In this document: positions 1 to 11,693 of the stretch, piece after piece
Layout: every line of letters begins with the position of its first letter
Position numbering within the stretch: the stretch's first letter is position 1
Origin: Tetrastigma voinierianum
Lineage: Eukaryota > Streptophyta > Magnoliopsida > Vitales > Vitaceae
Assembly: GCA_016808115.1 (NCBI GenBank)
Contig: JAEQBH010000193.1
Coordinates: 2,108,001 to 2,172,000, forward strand
Length of the DNA: 64,000 nucleotides
Reading direction: 5' to 3'
Program-made: the position numbers and the translations under genes
The notes under the pieces: generated by a model
The model's database searches: none
Seen by the model: the letters and a program-made list of their open reading frames with translations, nothing else
Told to the model about the DNA's origin: nothing

Positions 1-1109
1 ATGCGAGGCCATTCTTGGATAGTTTGAGCCATTCCTAGCCATCCTATTCATATCTTTGATGCATACACCTTAGTTCGGAAATTGAGCCAACAAGCTTATT
101 TTCAAAAAATAAACGATAAACCACAAACCATCTGTAAAAATCAATCCTTCAGTAAAGAACCTATGATTACCCGGAGTTTCAAGGAGGAAGAAAGAAATAA
201 GTTTGGGGAGTAGGTTTTGAGGAACTCAAGGAAAGCAAAGAAAAGAAATAAGAAATGAAAAGAAAAGAGCGGAGAAACTGAAAATGCGGTGGCTGAAAGA
301 AGCTTTGGATAGTTTTATCTTTGTGACTGAACTTTCCTCTTGGGAACAGAATTGGGTTCTTGGGATTTGAACTTTTAACTTTGCTTTAAACATATGCAGG
401 CCTTAGGAACTACTAACCAAAGTTCGCTAGGTAGAAAGCCTAAAAGTTAAAGCATTGCACTATCCACTAGTGCTTGACAAACAAGGAAATTTCCCCAGGT
501 TGAATTACAAGTGAGAAATAGGGGGCATACGGTTACGAATTGAAGAAATCAAAGAAATGTCCCCGAACATGAAGTTTAGGGAGTTTATTAGAGAAACTAC
601 AAGAAAGAAGGGCAGAGGAGAAAAGGTTCGGGAGTAATCTTAACCTAAAATTCCTTCCATTCTACCCATTACCCCGAGCCTAACAATATAAGCCCAGACT
701 GATTGATCTTGAAGGCAGAAATCTACTACCTACATTAGTGGAGATCAATATGAAAAACAAACTATAGATTTTGGAAATATGAAACAATCTAAAAGCTGTG
801 TGAGACTTTAGGGAGTTAAGTGACTCGGTGATGAAGATGAGAAGGAAAATAATCTATTATTCAACGGGATCCTAGATTATGTGGTTTTGTAAAACAATTT
901 CAACGGTTTAGTTTTGTATACTATAAGATGAAAAACTAACTTTGTGAAATGGACTTGAAGTTAGATGTACAGAAAACAATGCATTCTTGCCATTTCTTAA
1001 AATTGAGCCCACTCTTGCAAGGCAGGCAAAAATGTCCTTTTGTTTGAGGACAAACAATTCTTTCTTTCCTTTGCTTGAGAGACGACAAAACTTTAAGTTT
1101 AAGGGAGTT
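1..1109 (+). mobile_element. 3' untranslated tract of an Athila-like element (Ath-1)
   Basis: There is no usable ORF here. The stretch is the inverted counterpart of about 14222-15300: both hold the purine-rich segment GTTTGGGGAG, a poly-pyrimidine/purine tract, and the same order of short motifs leading into the LTR. In that second copy the tract lies between an env-like remnant and the 3' LTR, so I infer the same here. The rest of Ath-1 lies upstream, outside the window. It ends in a purine-rich run, 1091-1109 (AAGTTTAAGGGAGTT), which fits a polypurine tract directly before the LTR. Confidence 0.7.
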
Positions 1110-1339
1110 TGATGAGCTTAAATGTCATCCCTATTTTTAATCCATTTTTACATTTGATTTTCATCAGAAAAGGAATAATTAATATCACGAATTATGAAGA
1201 AACTCACTAATTTGTTATTAGCAGGGAGTGTGAAGAAAGAAGAAGCGTAGAAAATAGAAGCTGTCGGTGGAGTAAATACGAGAAAATGGCGAGGCGAGAA
1301 ATGAAAGCGGTTGGGTAACTAATGTTGCGGTTTGGGCTT

Positions 1340-2230
1340 GCATTATCCGGTTGCGGTCGCGGCGAGGCGCATTACAATGTAGGCAAGGCGAAGACTAACC
1401 GGAGACTTAGAATGATGTCGCGACAACATCGTGATGTGTGGCGAGAATCGACGTGTCGTGACAAGGGATGAGTGACAGAGGAAGCACCGCGCTTCTGTGA
1501 GTTGAAAAGATGGCGGTGCTGATTTAAGGCTGTAGTCGCGGCGGAGGGCCGGCGTCGCGACGCAGCGGCAGTTTAAGGCTGCAAAAAAAAGGCCCGTAAT
1601 CACGATGCTTCGCGACAAAGAGATCGAGGTGGCGACATGAGACGCTACTTTCGATTGAAAATTGCGATTCCATAAAGTGATGTCGCGCCCGAGTTGATGT
1701 ACGCGAAACAGCAAACCTCTATGATTGAAATTGCTGGAGACTTAGTGTGTCGTGACAGAGATCAATGTCGCGACGCTTAAAGAAGACCCCACTAAGTTCA
1801 AAGTGCGAGACTTAAGGCGATATCGCGATAAAGAGATCGATGTCGCGACACTAAGGCGACGATTCAAGGCTGCGAGCCGTAAAGTGATGTAGCGACAAGA
1901 GATTGATGTCGCGACATCGAAATCATCGATTGAAGGGCTGCGGGCATGAGCTGATGTCCGCGACAAGGGTCGATGTCGCGACATCGAGGCGAACGATTAA
2001 AACACGTAGGCCATAGAGTGATGTGGCGACAAAGATTGATGTCGCGACATCGAAACCATCATTTAAGGTTGCTTAGAATAAGGTTGATATCGCGACATTG
2101 ATTCCTTGTATCGCGACATACTTAGGTGCTTGCAAGAAAACAAAGGAATATCATGACTTCTTGATAAATCTTGCATGAAGTGCCAAACAAGCGATGTCGC
2201 GTAAGGAGCTTTGAGGTCGCGACACGAGAG
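1340..2230 (+). repeat. GTCGCGAC-rich degenerate minisatellite in LTR
   Basis: Irregular short units built around the 8-bp palindrome GTCGCGAC, commonly as GATGTCGCGACATCGA with AAGGCTGC-type linkers. Spacing is irregular (roughly 30-60 bp). The block is CpG-dense, which stands out against the AT-rich surroundings. The same block recurs in the two LTRs of Ath-2 on the other strand. Confidence 0.85.
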
Positions 2231-2365
2231 CAGTAACATGGGCGATCCGTTGGGAAATCCTGGCGCATTGGAATTAGGGCTGACTTGAGAACCTATATCG
2301 TTTGCCTGCGAAACGGCTCTTGGCGACAGAAAAGAGATGCGGGTTCTTTGAAGGCTCTTGTATTT

Positions 2366-2425
2366 TTATTTTTTTCTTTTCTTTTCTTTTCTTTTCTTTC
2401 TTTTGTTTTCGTTTTTCTTTCCATT
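2366..2425 (+). repeat. polypyrimidine (TTTTC) tract
   Basis: Simple tract of repeated TTTTC/TTTCTTT units. An A/G-rich counterpart occurs at the same place in the inverted LTR copies (near 13020-13050 and 39550-39590), so it belongs to the LTR. Confidence 0.8.
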
Positions 2426-3801
2426 TTATTTTAGATTAGATTAGTGTGTATTTCGTTCTAATTTGGATTTGAACGTTAATTTGTGTGAGATTAGTGAATG
2501 TAGATGTATATTTCTTAAAATTCTTATGCAGTTTGTTTGAATTCGGACAAATTATGGGATTCGAACACCTAGTTTCCGATTCTGTTGGTTTTCTTGTCAA
2601 TGGTAATGCATGGGTATGTCAGTAATTTAGAAACCCAGCATCCATTGACTTGACGTTATTGTCAGAAATAATCTTTCCTGCAGTATTTTATTAATAATAG
2701 CTGAACTTCAGATGTTAAATCGACTTGCTGGTTTTGCGTGTTCTTGGAATTGATCCCAATTTCAGTCTCTTGTATCCATAACGAGGTTGTTTTAGCTCTG
2801 ATTTCCAGGAGGCCCTCTGGGTGACATAGAGAAGGCATTCTTGAGAGTAAGAAACAATTTCGAGAAGGTATTTAGACTGAATTTGCGATCCTAATGTGCT
2901 CTGTATATTTAAATCAATACATCCTCTTCGCTTATGTAGAGAATGAGTTAGTGAGTTATAAATTTAAGTATCACAGGAGTTCACCTCGGTCGAATAGTGG
3001 TCGATTAGTGTTAGCAAGGATCACGATCAAGGAAGAATAATCTATTCTAATTTTACGGGGTGAGGAACCAGTATAGTGCAACCTCAGATGACTAAATTGA
3101 AGGAGCTCAGGTTTGCAGTCCATGTTATGGGTATGAAGTATTGAGAAAGAAAAATACGAGAACAAGAATTTGCTAGTTTTAAAGTAGTTATTTCACCCTC
3201 ACGTGTTCGAGAAGCTTGAGTTAAAGGTGAGATGATAAAGCCCCAGGTGGCTTGAGAGATCCGGTCACACTTTATTAATCCTTGGACTAGTTTAAAGATG
3301 CGTAGTTTAGAAAACCAAAGATGCGTTTGTAGGAATTGATTCTTCACAATAAGGCGATTATTCAATGTTTTCTTCTAGAGATACTTTGTTAAATCTAAAT
3401 TTGTTATTTTGATATTTCAATATTCAATTCATTTATTGTTTATTCATTTTCTTTACATCATTCATTTCAAGCTTTCAAAGCAAAATCTCATTATCGTATT
3501 ATCGTCCAGTAAGTATGGACCTTAAGTAGTTGGGGTAGTTGATTGAAAAATTCTTGAGATCTACGTGGGATCGATATACGGACTTAAATCCATTTTATTA
3601 CTTGTCGGCACATTGCACTTGCGATATCTTTGGGATCAAGCCACACGAAAATGGTTTACTCTTAAAAAAAAAAAAAATCTTTTAATCAAGTGATACTTAA
3701 AGAAACTCACACTCGATGTTTAATGGTTTATTTGTCGGGGATTAGATAATAATCTTTTGGTAATTGTGTTATACACTTGTGTACATACTCTGATCCAGTC
3801 A

Positions 3802-4352
3802 ACAGAGAGAACCCCTACCTCTTGAAGCGTAGGTCCGTTCATTGCTGCAACTCCTCTGTTCGTAAATCAGAGAACTGCTGGTTCTCTTTCTTTTTCATTA
3901 TCTTCCCCTTTTATTTCTTTTCCCCTTTATCTCTTTTATTTCTCTTCCATTCCACCGAACAGATTTTTCTTAGGTGGAAAAGACTTCCCTAGGTGTAGAA
4001 CACCTCATGCTTCCTTTATTACTAAGCATGCCACATGTCACTACATATCCCACTTCCTTGCTTCACTATCTTGCATGCATGGTTAAACTTGACATAGCTC
4101 TCATGTGCCAAGTGCCACATTCTCAAGTGTCACACATGGCATGCAATCCTCATCACCATGTCACTTTCCTCGTACATCCATTTACCTCGAAATACGTGAA
4201 TTCCGACTGTTTCGAATTAGCCCAGGGAATCGTATCTAGATTTCGCGAGATGAGGGCTCCAGCGGTGTGAATAAGTATCGTCATCCGAGATCTAGAGAAA
4301 TTCCCAGGTTTGCAACCTGTATCTATCGTTTTTCTTTATCATGGGTCTCACA
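3802..4352 (-). repeat. Tekay LTR T1 (truncated 3' LTR)
   Basis: Homologous to about 10540-11040 and 46340-46887. Shared landmarks are the CTACCTC block, the TTTATTTCTCTTCCATTC tract, ACAGATTTTTCTTAGGT, the CATGCCACATGTC segment and the terminal GTCTCACA. On - it starts TGTGAGACC at 4352. Its far end is missing because Ath-1 is inserted at 3801/3802, so only about 550 bp remain. The small + strand frames within it are not genes. Confidence 0.8.
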
Positions 4353-4363
4353 TCCTTCCCCTA
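4353..4363 (-). other. polypurine tract of Tekay copy A
   Basis: On - the bases read TAGGGGAAGGA and are followed directly by the LTR start TGTGAGACC. Such a purine run primes plus-strand DNA synthesis in LTR elements. Confidence 0.6.
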
Positions 4364-4400
4364 CAAGATTAAGTCAAATTAACTTCAATGTATGTATAAG

Positions 4401-4817
4401 TCATTTCTCGTTATTTCTAATCATTACTAAGTCTGAGTGGGGATATCTAAGTGCATCATGTCTCATGTTACATGTTGCCCCCTCCACTCCTGATTGCTTC
4501 ACAACACCTTCACTAGCCTCGCGGAGTCTTATATGCAGAAACTTGTCTCGGCTATCCATAATACGCACAGGTCCCTCTTCGAAGGTCCCATCTGCATCAA
4601 TAACAAGCTCGCCCCAGTTTACTACATGAGCTGGATCTGGAGTGTACTTCCGGAGCATGGAGACATGGAATACCTCATGGGCACATGATAAACTTGGCGG
4701 TAATGCTAATCGATATGTAACTACCCCCACCATCTCGAGTACCTCGAAGGGCCAAATAAACCTAGGCGATAGATTTCCTTGCTTGCCAAATCTGGCCACT
4801 CCTCTTTTAGGCATCAC
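4401..4817 (-). pseudogene. Integrase C-terminal domain and degenerate chromodomain, Tekay copy A
   Basis: The C-terminal end of a chromovirus pol polyprotein. An open frame of 138 codons begins with the KRGVARFGKQGNLSPRFIWP type of segment typical of the integrase C-terminal beta-barrel, continues through the conserved VFHVSMLRKY block, and ends in a weak chromodomain signature (GVEGAT, then YPHSDL). The chromodomain of such elements is thought to steer integration to heterochromatin. The usual aromatic residue after the EAT-type motif is replaced (GATC), so chromatin binding would probably be lost even if it were expressed. It is separated from the integrase core at 5068-5703 by frame breaks and lies just upstream of the PPT and LTR T1, as expected for the end of pol. 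Clade assignment to Tekay is by recall of family motifs. Confidence 0.85.
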
Positions 4818-5067
4818 CTTTAAGAAGACATGATCACCCTCCTAAAACTCTAGAGGTCGTCGTCGCTTATCGGCATAACTCTTCTATCGGCTCTGAGCAG
4901 TGAGAAGGTGTTTCCGTATTAGACCCACTTTCTCGGTGGTGTCTCGAATCAAGTCAGGACCCATGGTGGAGCTATCTCCCACCTCCGTCCAACAAATCGG
5001 AGATCGACATGGCCTCCCATATAAGGCCTCATAGGGTGCCATCTGTATGCTTGCACGTAAGCTTCAT

Positions 5068-5703
5068 TTATTTGTAGGCGAATTCTACCAAGGGCAAATG
5101 CTCTTCCCAGCTACCCTTGAAATCTAGGACGCATGCTCGCAGCATGTCCTCTAAAACCTGTATAGTCCTCTCCGACTGACCATCTATCTGTGGATGAAAA
5201 GTGGTGCTCATCATCAACTGTGTCCCCATGGCCTTCTGGAAACTCTTCCAAAAGTGTGTTGTGAACCTGGGATCTTTGTCCGATACGATGGATACTGGTA
5301 CTCCATGTAACCTAACAATCTCTCGTATATACAGCCTACATAATTCCTCCAGTGTAAAGGTCATCCGCACAGCTAAGAAATGTGCCGACTTAGTGAGCCG
5401 GTCCACTATGGCCCACACCGCATCATGTCTACGCGATGTTCGTGGTAAGTGAGTCACAAAGTCCATCGTGACATGCACCCACTTCCACTCCGCTACCTCC
5501 AATGTTTGGGTGGCCAGTGAAGCCTCTTGGCCTTTGGTTTGCTGGCGGCGTGTGAGACACCGTCGAACAAAATCCCAACGTGTCTCCACTTCATCCAGCT
5601 CTGATATCTGGCGACAAAGATCTCGATACATCTCTTCCAATTGCCACACAGGATTCAATATAAACGAGAGCAATGGAACTCCACGAGGATATCCCTCTGC
5701 CAA
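5068..5703 (-). pseudogene. Integrase catalytic core (DDE), Tekay copy A
   Basis: The longest intact piece of pol in the window, 211 codons. The integrase core is clear, with catalytic residues at D81 (VTMDFVTHLP), D142 (IVSDKDPRF) and E178 (DGQSERT). This gives the D,D-35-E spacing of retroviral-type integrases that join element cDNA to host DNA. Around residue 50 the zinc-binding CxxC pair is damaged (CLTRRQ). The frame stops near a conserved EFAY segment, after which an indel disrupts the path to the C-terminal domain at 4401-4817. Codons before the core (residues 1-45) derive from the RNase H-integrase linker. The frame could fold as an isolated core, but nothing suggests that it is expressed. 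Confidence 0.92.
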
Positions 5704-5883
5704 CTCAATCAGGCGGGAACCAGCCCATTCCCTTGTCTAGAAGACTACCATCGGTATGGATAGTGACGCCCAGTGCCCATGTCGTGTGCTGGGTTCACTT
5801 GATAGACACTACTTCTATGTCCTGTCCCTGAGACTCAATCAACTTGCTCGATGGAGGGTGTAGCCTAAGCTTCCCACTAACAC

Positions 5884-6304
5884 CTAGAGCCTGCTCATTC
5901 CATCTTGTAGCCCAAAGCGTCCCACAGGTCTCGAGCATCCACCACTCCCAGAAGCTATGCCTTGATGCTCCGTGACTTCCATTGGTGTGACCTGTTGCAT
6001 ACAGGATGGTAATACAAAGGTGAAGTCATAATCCTCTAGGAACTCATCCGCTACCGTTTGCCTCATGTGAGGTCCGTTGTGTGAAAATATACTTCGGTTT
6101 GTGGTGCAGGTGCACTCAAACTCTCGTGGCTATAAGTAGTGAGTATTCGAATCTTGAGCGAAGACAATGGCGACCGGCTCGTATCGTAATGTGGGAAATG
6201 GTACGCTCGTGATTCTTCAGCCTACATTCAGAGACACCAGCCACTACCCTCCCGGACTGCATCAAAACACATTCCAGTCCGTCCTTTGAAGCATCATAGT
6301 ACAC
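5884..6304 (-). pseudogene. RNase H domain and linker, Tekay copy A
   Basis: At 6116-6304 the frame shows the RNase H signature YYDASKDGLECVLMQSGRVV followed by the LKNHER segment, matching the start of the Ty3/Gypsy RNase H fold. The first catalytic aspartate is present at residue 4. The later catalytic E/D positions are shifted out of frame. The frame at 5884-6066 continues toward the integrase in another phase. The domain removes RNA from RNA-DNA hybrids during reverse transcription. It lies between RT and integrase, the normal Gypsy order. Confidence 0.75.
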
Positions 6305-6309
6305 TGAGT

Positions 6310-7200
6310 ACTCCTGTCCCCTTTGGGACTACGGAATAGGGTGAAGTAAGCCTCGTTCGATTCTGGAATGCCCTCTCCACATGGAGTACATTTCCGCTCC
6401 CAAACTTGACCTCCTTCGGGTCAACTTGGTCATAGGTGTTGCTAGTTGGAAAAATCCTCAATGAACCTCTTGTAGTATCCGGTGATCAATGGCGTATCTT
6501 GAAGGCCGGAAATACACTCTCCCAACTCATAACAGCCTCAACCTTCTCAAGGTCTGCTGACACACCTGAAGCCGACACGACGTGTTCTAGAAATCTCACC
6601 TTCGTAAGCCTAAATTCACACTTACTAAATTTGGCGCCTGGCGATGGTCTCCGAGTGCGACGACCCTCAAGTGATCCTCATGATCCTCTCTATCTGGAAT
6701 GGTGAGATATCGTCCACGAAAACTACCACAAGCGATCTAAATGAAGTGAAGACCCTATGCATGAATCCATGAATGATGCTGGTGCATTCGTCAATCGAAG
6801 GAGCATCACTATGAACTCAAGTACCCATACTACATTACGGAAGGCGTTGTCTTGCGGGATCTGTCTCTCCTAACTCTCAAGCTGATGGTACGGTCACGGA
6901 ATCTATCTTGAAGTACCATGCCCCTCTCAAATGATCAAACGCCGATCTTCGATCCTATGATGAATCACGATTCCTTGATCATCACCTGTTCAGTATCGGC
7001 GTCAATACTGTCGAAGGTCTTATCCTTTTTCTTAACCAAGAGCGGAGCACCCCCGAGGTGAAGTGCTCGATGCAATGAAACCCTTGTCAATCATCCTTGT
7101 ATCGGACCTTAGTTCCGCACGCAACTCAGCCCGGCGCCATCTATCGAGTCATAGAAATGGGTGACGTACCAAGGTGTAGTTCAATGACAAAGTCTACATC
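6310..7200 (-). pseudogene. Reverse transcriptase, Tekay copy A
   Basis: No long open frame survives, but segments in several phases follow the Gypsy RT order. The catalytic box is readable at 6706-6720 on -, where the codons give FVDDI, preceded by VVV: the expected hydrophobic strand and aspartate pair of an RT palm. Upstream parts at 6900-7170 carry further RT-like fragments in broken phase. It lies directly upstream of RNase H. Many single-base indels make it non-coding. In copy B the same box is altered, so this copy is the better preserved. Confidence 0.75.
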
Positions 7201-7554
7201 CTCTGGGAAGTAATCCCGGTAACTCGTCTGGAAAAACATCCTTAAACTCACATACCACCCGAGGTAGACTCATACCACACAATGCTTGCCTGGAGTCCTC
7301 GAAGGTGGGCTTACTAGCTGACCTATCAGCTGTCAGTGCCACCTAGAGTCATACCTGGCCCGAGGTAAAGCATCATGCCCATACCCTAAAATGTATCTGA
7401 ATACATATTGTGTAGGGCGGGTAACCTCCTCACACAGTCACAATCAATGACGGCTGGGATGTCACGTCAGTACAATCCATGCAGAGAATGACATCAAAGT
7501 CGATATGTCATAACTTCGATCACAGTGAGTAGAATCACGAGATCTCTAACTCAC
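7200..7554 (-). pseudogene. Protease tail and protease-RT linker, Tekay copy A
   Basis: Broken frames matching 42896-43276, where the reading is clearer. On -, around 7440-7490, the codons give DVILCMD, the motif that follows the protease in this clade. The protease active site and all of gag are absent: upstream of this point the sequence passes at once into the non-coding repeat-rich region taken as LTR T2. The run near 7545-7558 (ACTGATCGA) could be a worn tRNA-Met type primer-binding site, but this is weak. Confidence 0.55.
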
Positions 7555-8599
7555 TGATCGACATATCTTATCAATCCTCACCCTAATTCCTAGGGGAGAA
7601 TACATGCGTGGCTTTTTCCAAGTTCAGACCTTTAAGCCCCGAGGAACATTCACCGCAGATCACGTGATTTATTTATTTATTTTCCAAAGCCCACAGGTTA
7701 ACTTCTCACCTAGTGTTCAATACTTCTATATACTATTCATAAACATACGCGAATTACATAATATACAGCATAATATCATGCAACAATTCATCGAATGCCT
7801 GATGGATGCATGATAAACCATACCCATTTGTGAGGTAATCGTGTACTAGAGTTTTCTGATACCCTAGCCCATTGCAGGTAAACCTTCAGTGTTCATACTA
7901 GGTATTTACGACCACCAAAACAGTGCAAAGCTAACGACACTAGTTTTGGGATGTGTTACGAGGTAACCTTCAACAAAAGCTGACCCAATAGCCTCAATTC
8001 ATATATTCACGTGTGCTCAATTAGCTAAGCAATGACACATAACAGTCCATCTCATTCAAGGTTCTAGTAATTTGTGCACTTAGTGCAATGATCAATTTTT
8101 CAGAAACTATGTGGGCACCATTCTGCATCCTCAGGCATGTAGTTATATTCTCTCAAAGATATTTCCATAGAGTGCAAGATGCCAAACGGACAGCCGGACT
8201 GAGGAAGTATGAATCAATCAAAGTTGGCATTCTTGAGCTCATTCCTAGACGAGATCATTTCGGCCAAGGATGTCAGCTCGACCAGAAGAGGCCAGCTCGG
8301 CTATATTTGAGCACTAAATTCCATCCATGGTGTGGTCAGATTAGACTCCAAGGATCTTTCCATGGAGTCCAGAGAACACGAAAGCAGGACTTCCAGGATG
8401 AGGGAAGTTGCCGTCGTCCAGAAGTTGGCGCTTTATATGAGAAGCAATTGACGTGTAGAACTGACAGGTACCTACTGTCTTCCGTCTTTTCCGAACACAA
8501 TATAAACTCAGATTGTATTGAACCATATATAGATGGATTCTAGACTCAAGGAGCGCAAATTTGAGTCTGCGAACACGTGAAGCGGACTTAGGACGAGAG

Positions 8600-9330
8600 T
8601 TGTGATCGTCAGAAGTTGGCCTGACCAGCTCCGTTCCGCAGCAGAGGCTCATGAGAGAGCCCGCGGGGAGGTGGAGCTGGCCTCTGGCTCATCTGGAAGG
8701 AAAACAGGCTGGAAGTGGTGCGGCTCATGCGGCTCATGCGAGGAAAGGCTGGCCTGGGAAGTTGGCTCATGGAGCTCATGCGGAGAAGAACAGGCACAGA
8801 AGTTGGGCTCATGCGGCATGCGAGAGCACGACACGGTACCAAAATGCGAGGCTGGGGCCACGAGCTCATGCGGGAGGCTCGGCATTGCTCATGCTGGAGG
8901 CTCAGGCAGGCTCATGCGAGGCTCAGCCACGACTCATCTTGGGGAGGAGCTCGGCATTTGGCTCATGCGGAGGCTCATCATGTCATTGCCAGAGGCTGGT
9001 GCAAATCTCATGGGAGGCTCGGTATCATGCGGAGGCTTAATAGGCTAGTAGGAGGCTCAGCCTTTTGACTCATGCGGATTTCGGCCGAAGCCATGTGGGA
9101 GGCTCAGCCACCGCTCATGCGGGAGGCTCGGCCACGGCTCATGCCGGGAGGCTGGCTGGCTCATGCGGGAGGCTCGTCACGGCTCGTCCCGGGAGAGCTG
9201 ACCATAGCTCATGCGGGGAGGCTCAGCGGCTCATGTGGGAGGCTGGCCCGACTGGCTCTGGGAGGAAACAGTGACTTAGCGGAAACAGCGCTGGAGGCAG
9301 TGTCTCTGGACCACCCGAGTAAAAGCCATA
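8600..9330. repeat. GC-rich minisatellite, GGCTCATGCGGGAGGCTC type
   Basis: Irregular tandem units built from GGCTCATGCGG, GGGAGGCTC and GGCCACG blocks, about 20-30 bp each. Because units lack stops, long open frames appear in several phases on both strands (8602-9048, 8651-9040, 8715-9068, 9072-9344 on +; 8609-8869, 8649-8885 on -). They translate to low-complexity H/A/E/S-rich peptides and are not genes. The same block sits at the matching place in LTR T3 (44400-45030). Confidence 0.9.
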
Positions 9331-10019
9331 AATTAGGCTGCTGAGTTATTGGTGGGTTCAAAAGCCTACATCAAACTCTTTGAAGAAGGCTACAATATAC
9401 AGAAGAGCAGGTCAAATTACTTCCATTATAACAAATGGTCTTGAGTTATCTTAATGCGCCACGGATTAAATGGCGTTTCTATGATTGGACAACCCAGCAT
9501 CCTCAAGTCAAGACACAGCCCTTGTAAATTGTATTGAGCATACAATCTAAATTTAATTCACAATTTCATTTACATCACAAGTACCAACACTAACAGCGTT
9601 GGACACCCAAAGCAAAAAGCTGGTTTCTACCCAGAAATTTTACAAAAGAACACAACAAGCCATCTTTGACATTCTTCAACAGAGCTCATGAGTGCCTTCT
9701 CTTGAGTGTACCTCAAATTTTTTGAAATGTTTCCCAGCGAGGTGTTATGCCGGTGAAAGTCTCTACAGGGACTCCTCACCTAGTCTGCACATGCAATGAC
9801 ATAATCCACAAAATCATTGCTTTATTCATACTAAAATACTGTCTATATTAGATATATCATCTTGATTCCAGTCCTGCAGACTCCTCACATGCAATTGTCA
9901 TGTATGAAAGCATTTTCAAAACAAAGCTTTTTGTTTTTTAAATCCACTAAGACTACACAAATTATCAAACCATTCGGGTTATCTCAGAGACCACATGGAC
10001 CGTATAGTCGAGTTCATTG

Positions 10020-10160
10020 AGAAAAACACCGAATATAGTTTATTGGGACCTTTTCAGTCTGGTTGTTGGACAGCCCTCAAGTGGTTGTTGGGTTCAGCCT
10101 CCGATATAATTTATTGATTAGCCCTCAAATATAATTTATTGGGCGACCCTCAGAAAGTAC
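10020..10160. repeat. Decayed copies of a 25-bp tandem repeat
   Basis: Three or four recognisable units around ATATAATTTATTGG and CCCTC, matching the clean array at 45724-45950 in LTR T3. Here units have drifted and shortened. Confidence 0.7.
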
Positions 10161-11040
10161 CCATTTGTTCGCATACGATTTGGCGATATTTTGTGCATTA
10201 CGATGATAATGTCCGCGCATATCTGTATTGCGCTGCATCACAGCTACATTCTATGGGTTTGTTTAATATTCATCTCAAACATCATGTTAATATATCAGCC
10301 GAATATGTAAACATGATATTCTAAAATCTACGTATTAAAGCAAGCAATAACCTGCGACAAAGTCCACATGTCTCAGGATTCAAGTGTGTGAAGTAGGTTC
10401 AGGCAGTTCAAAAACTCACTAAACACGGACCCGAAACCGGTCCCCTATGCATGATTTCTATCAAAGCTGTTCTTTGAATAACCCATCACACGGGGCACCC
10501 ACCTTATAAACATGTCATGGCTAAAATGAGGTCAACCCAGTAAGGAGAGGGCCCTACCTCTGAAGAAGTAATTCAAGTTCATTACGGCAACTCTACCTCT
10601 GTTCGTAAATCGGCTGTGAGTTCTCATACTCTTTCACTCTCTTCCTTTGTTTTCTTTCACTCTCTTTGTTTCTCTTCCATTCATGAACAGATTTTTCTTA
10701 GGTAGAAGGCTTTCCTAGGTGTAGAGCCTCTGCTTCATGACACTAAGGCATGCCACATGTCATATATCCAGCCCATATCACTATCTTGCGTGCATGATTT
10801 AACGACATAGCCTCCACTCATGTACTAGTGTCACATAACTTTATCACGATCCTCATACCATTGTCACTTTCTCATCGTCCATTTACCTCGAATCACGTAA
10901 AATTCATTGTTGAATTCAACGAAATTCATTTGTGTACTAGATTTCGCGAGGCGAACTCAGCGTTGTGATACGTATTAGATCATCCGGATCTAGAAATTCC
11001 CAGGTTTGCAACCTGTAGTATTTTTTTATACGGTCTCACA

Positions 11041-11693
11041 TCTTGCCAAAAAAAAATTTTGTCGAAAATTACCATATCGTACAATCATATGCATATGTAA
11101 CATTACAAATGTTAGCTAATCCACATTACCTTAAATCACGAAAGGAAAGGATGTCTGATATCACGATGTCCTCATGTTTATGTTTGCCTCCCTCCACTCC
11201 TCTGGTGTTTCACAACACCTTCACTAGCCTCACAATCTTGTATCACAAAACTTTGTCTGTTTATCCATATCACATACGAGTCCACTCTCGAAGGTCCATC
11301 ATATCGATAACAAGCTCGCGATCCCTTTACATGAAACGGATCTAGAGTGTACTTAGGGCGTGGGACATGTGGAATACCTCATGGACACATGATAAAGCCG
11401 TGATAATATTAATCCAGTATTCTGGCTTCCCCCTATCCTCGGGAGTACCTTGAAGGCGACAAACCTCGGTAAAACTCCACTTTCCACAGAATCATTGCTC
11501 TCTTTTTAGGCATCACCTTTAAAGACATGATCACCAGCCTCAAACTCACAGGGGTGGGTAAGCAAAACTATGGCATAGCTCTTACGTCGGCTCGAGCCAT
11601 GACAAAATGCATGATTACACACCGTGATGAAGTAGTGGAGTCAGCCAGGTGACTCTCTTATAAATGACAAATCAGGTGACGTTTCTTTTTCCA
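11041..11693 (-). pseudogene. Integrase C-terminal end, Tekay copy B (distal part of split gene)
   Basis: Aligns with 4400-5010 of copy A: the CACAACACCTTCACTAGCCTC block, the GTACCTTGAAGG segment and the AGGCATCACCTTTAAAGACATGATCACC type segment occur in the same order. It is more worn than copy A and has no useful frame. At 11693 the homology stops where the Ath-2 LTR starts, and it resumes at 40780 on the far side of Ath-2. It is therefore one end of an integrase gene interrupted by the 29 kb insertion. Confidence 0.85.

Larger units (their letters stand above)
1110..3801 (+). repeat. 3' LTR of Athila-like element Ath-1
   Basis: The LTR begins TGATGAGC right after a polypurine-like run and ends near TGATCCAGTCA. 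It aligns along its length, in inverted orientation, with the LTRs at 11694-14221 and 38187-40779. Shared landmarks are the start, the GTCGCGAC-rich block, a TTTTC-rich pyrimidine tract and the GGGGATTAGATAATA stretch near the 3' end. At about 2.7 kb it is long, as is common for Athila LTRs. Its right edge abuts Tekay LTR sequence with no spacer, so Ath-1 inserted into the Tekay LTR. The partner LTR and the target duplication lie outside the window. Open reading frames inside it on - (1343-1714, 1742-1984) are by-products of the GC-rich repeat. Confidence 0.8.
7555..11040 (-). repeat. Tekay LTR T2 (about 3.5 kb, inner edge approximate)
   Basis: The outer edge is firm: on - the LTR begins TGTGAGACC at 11040 and pol of copy B follows. 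Homology with about 43320-46887 runs the whole length without a gag between, so I read the entire stretch as one long LTR, a normal size for Tekay. It contains a GC-rich minisatellite (8600-9330) and a worn 25-bp repeat (10020-10160). Alternative: the LTR is only about 0.6 kb (10440-11040) and the rest is a non-coding leader. LTR T1 is too short to decide. Small frames such as 7604-7813, 8088-8543 and 10139-10324 show no protein-like conservation with the other copy. Confidence 0.6.

Noticed and set aside
1343..1984. Two - strand frames of 123 and 80 codons
   Set aside because: They read through the GTCGCGAC repeat of an LTR; Ser/Arg-rich artefact peptides.
4267..4833. + strand frames of up to 120 codons over the Tekay integrase end
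   Set aside because: Antisense shadows of the - strand integrase C-terminus, which has clear family motifs.
8602..9344. Overlapping open frames on both strands, up to 148 codons
   Set aside because: They come from a stop-poor GC minisatellite; peptides are low-complexity and several phases are open at once.
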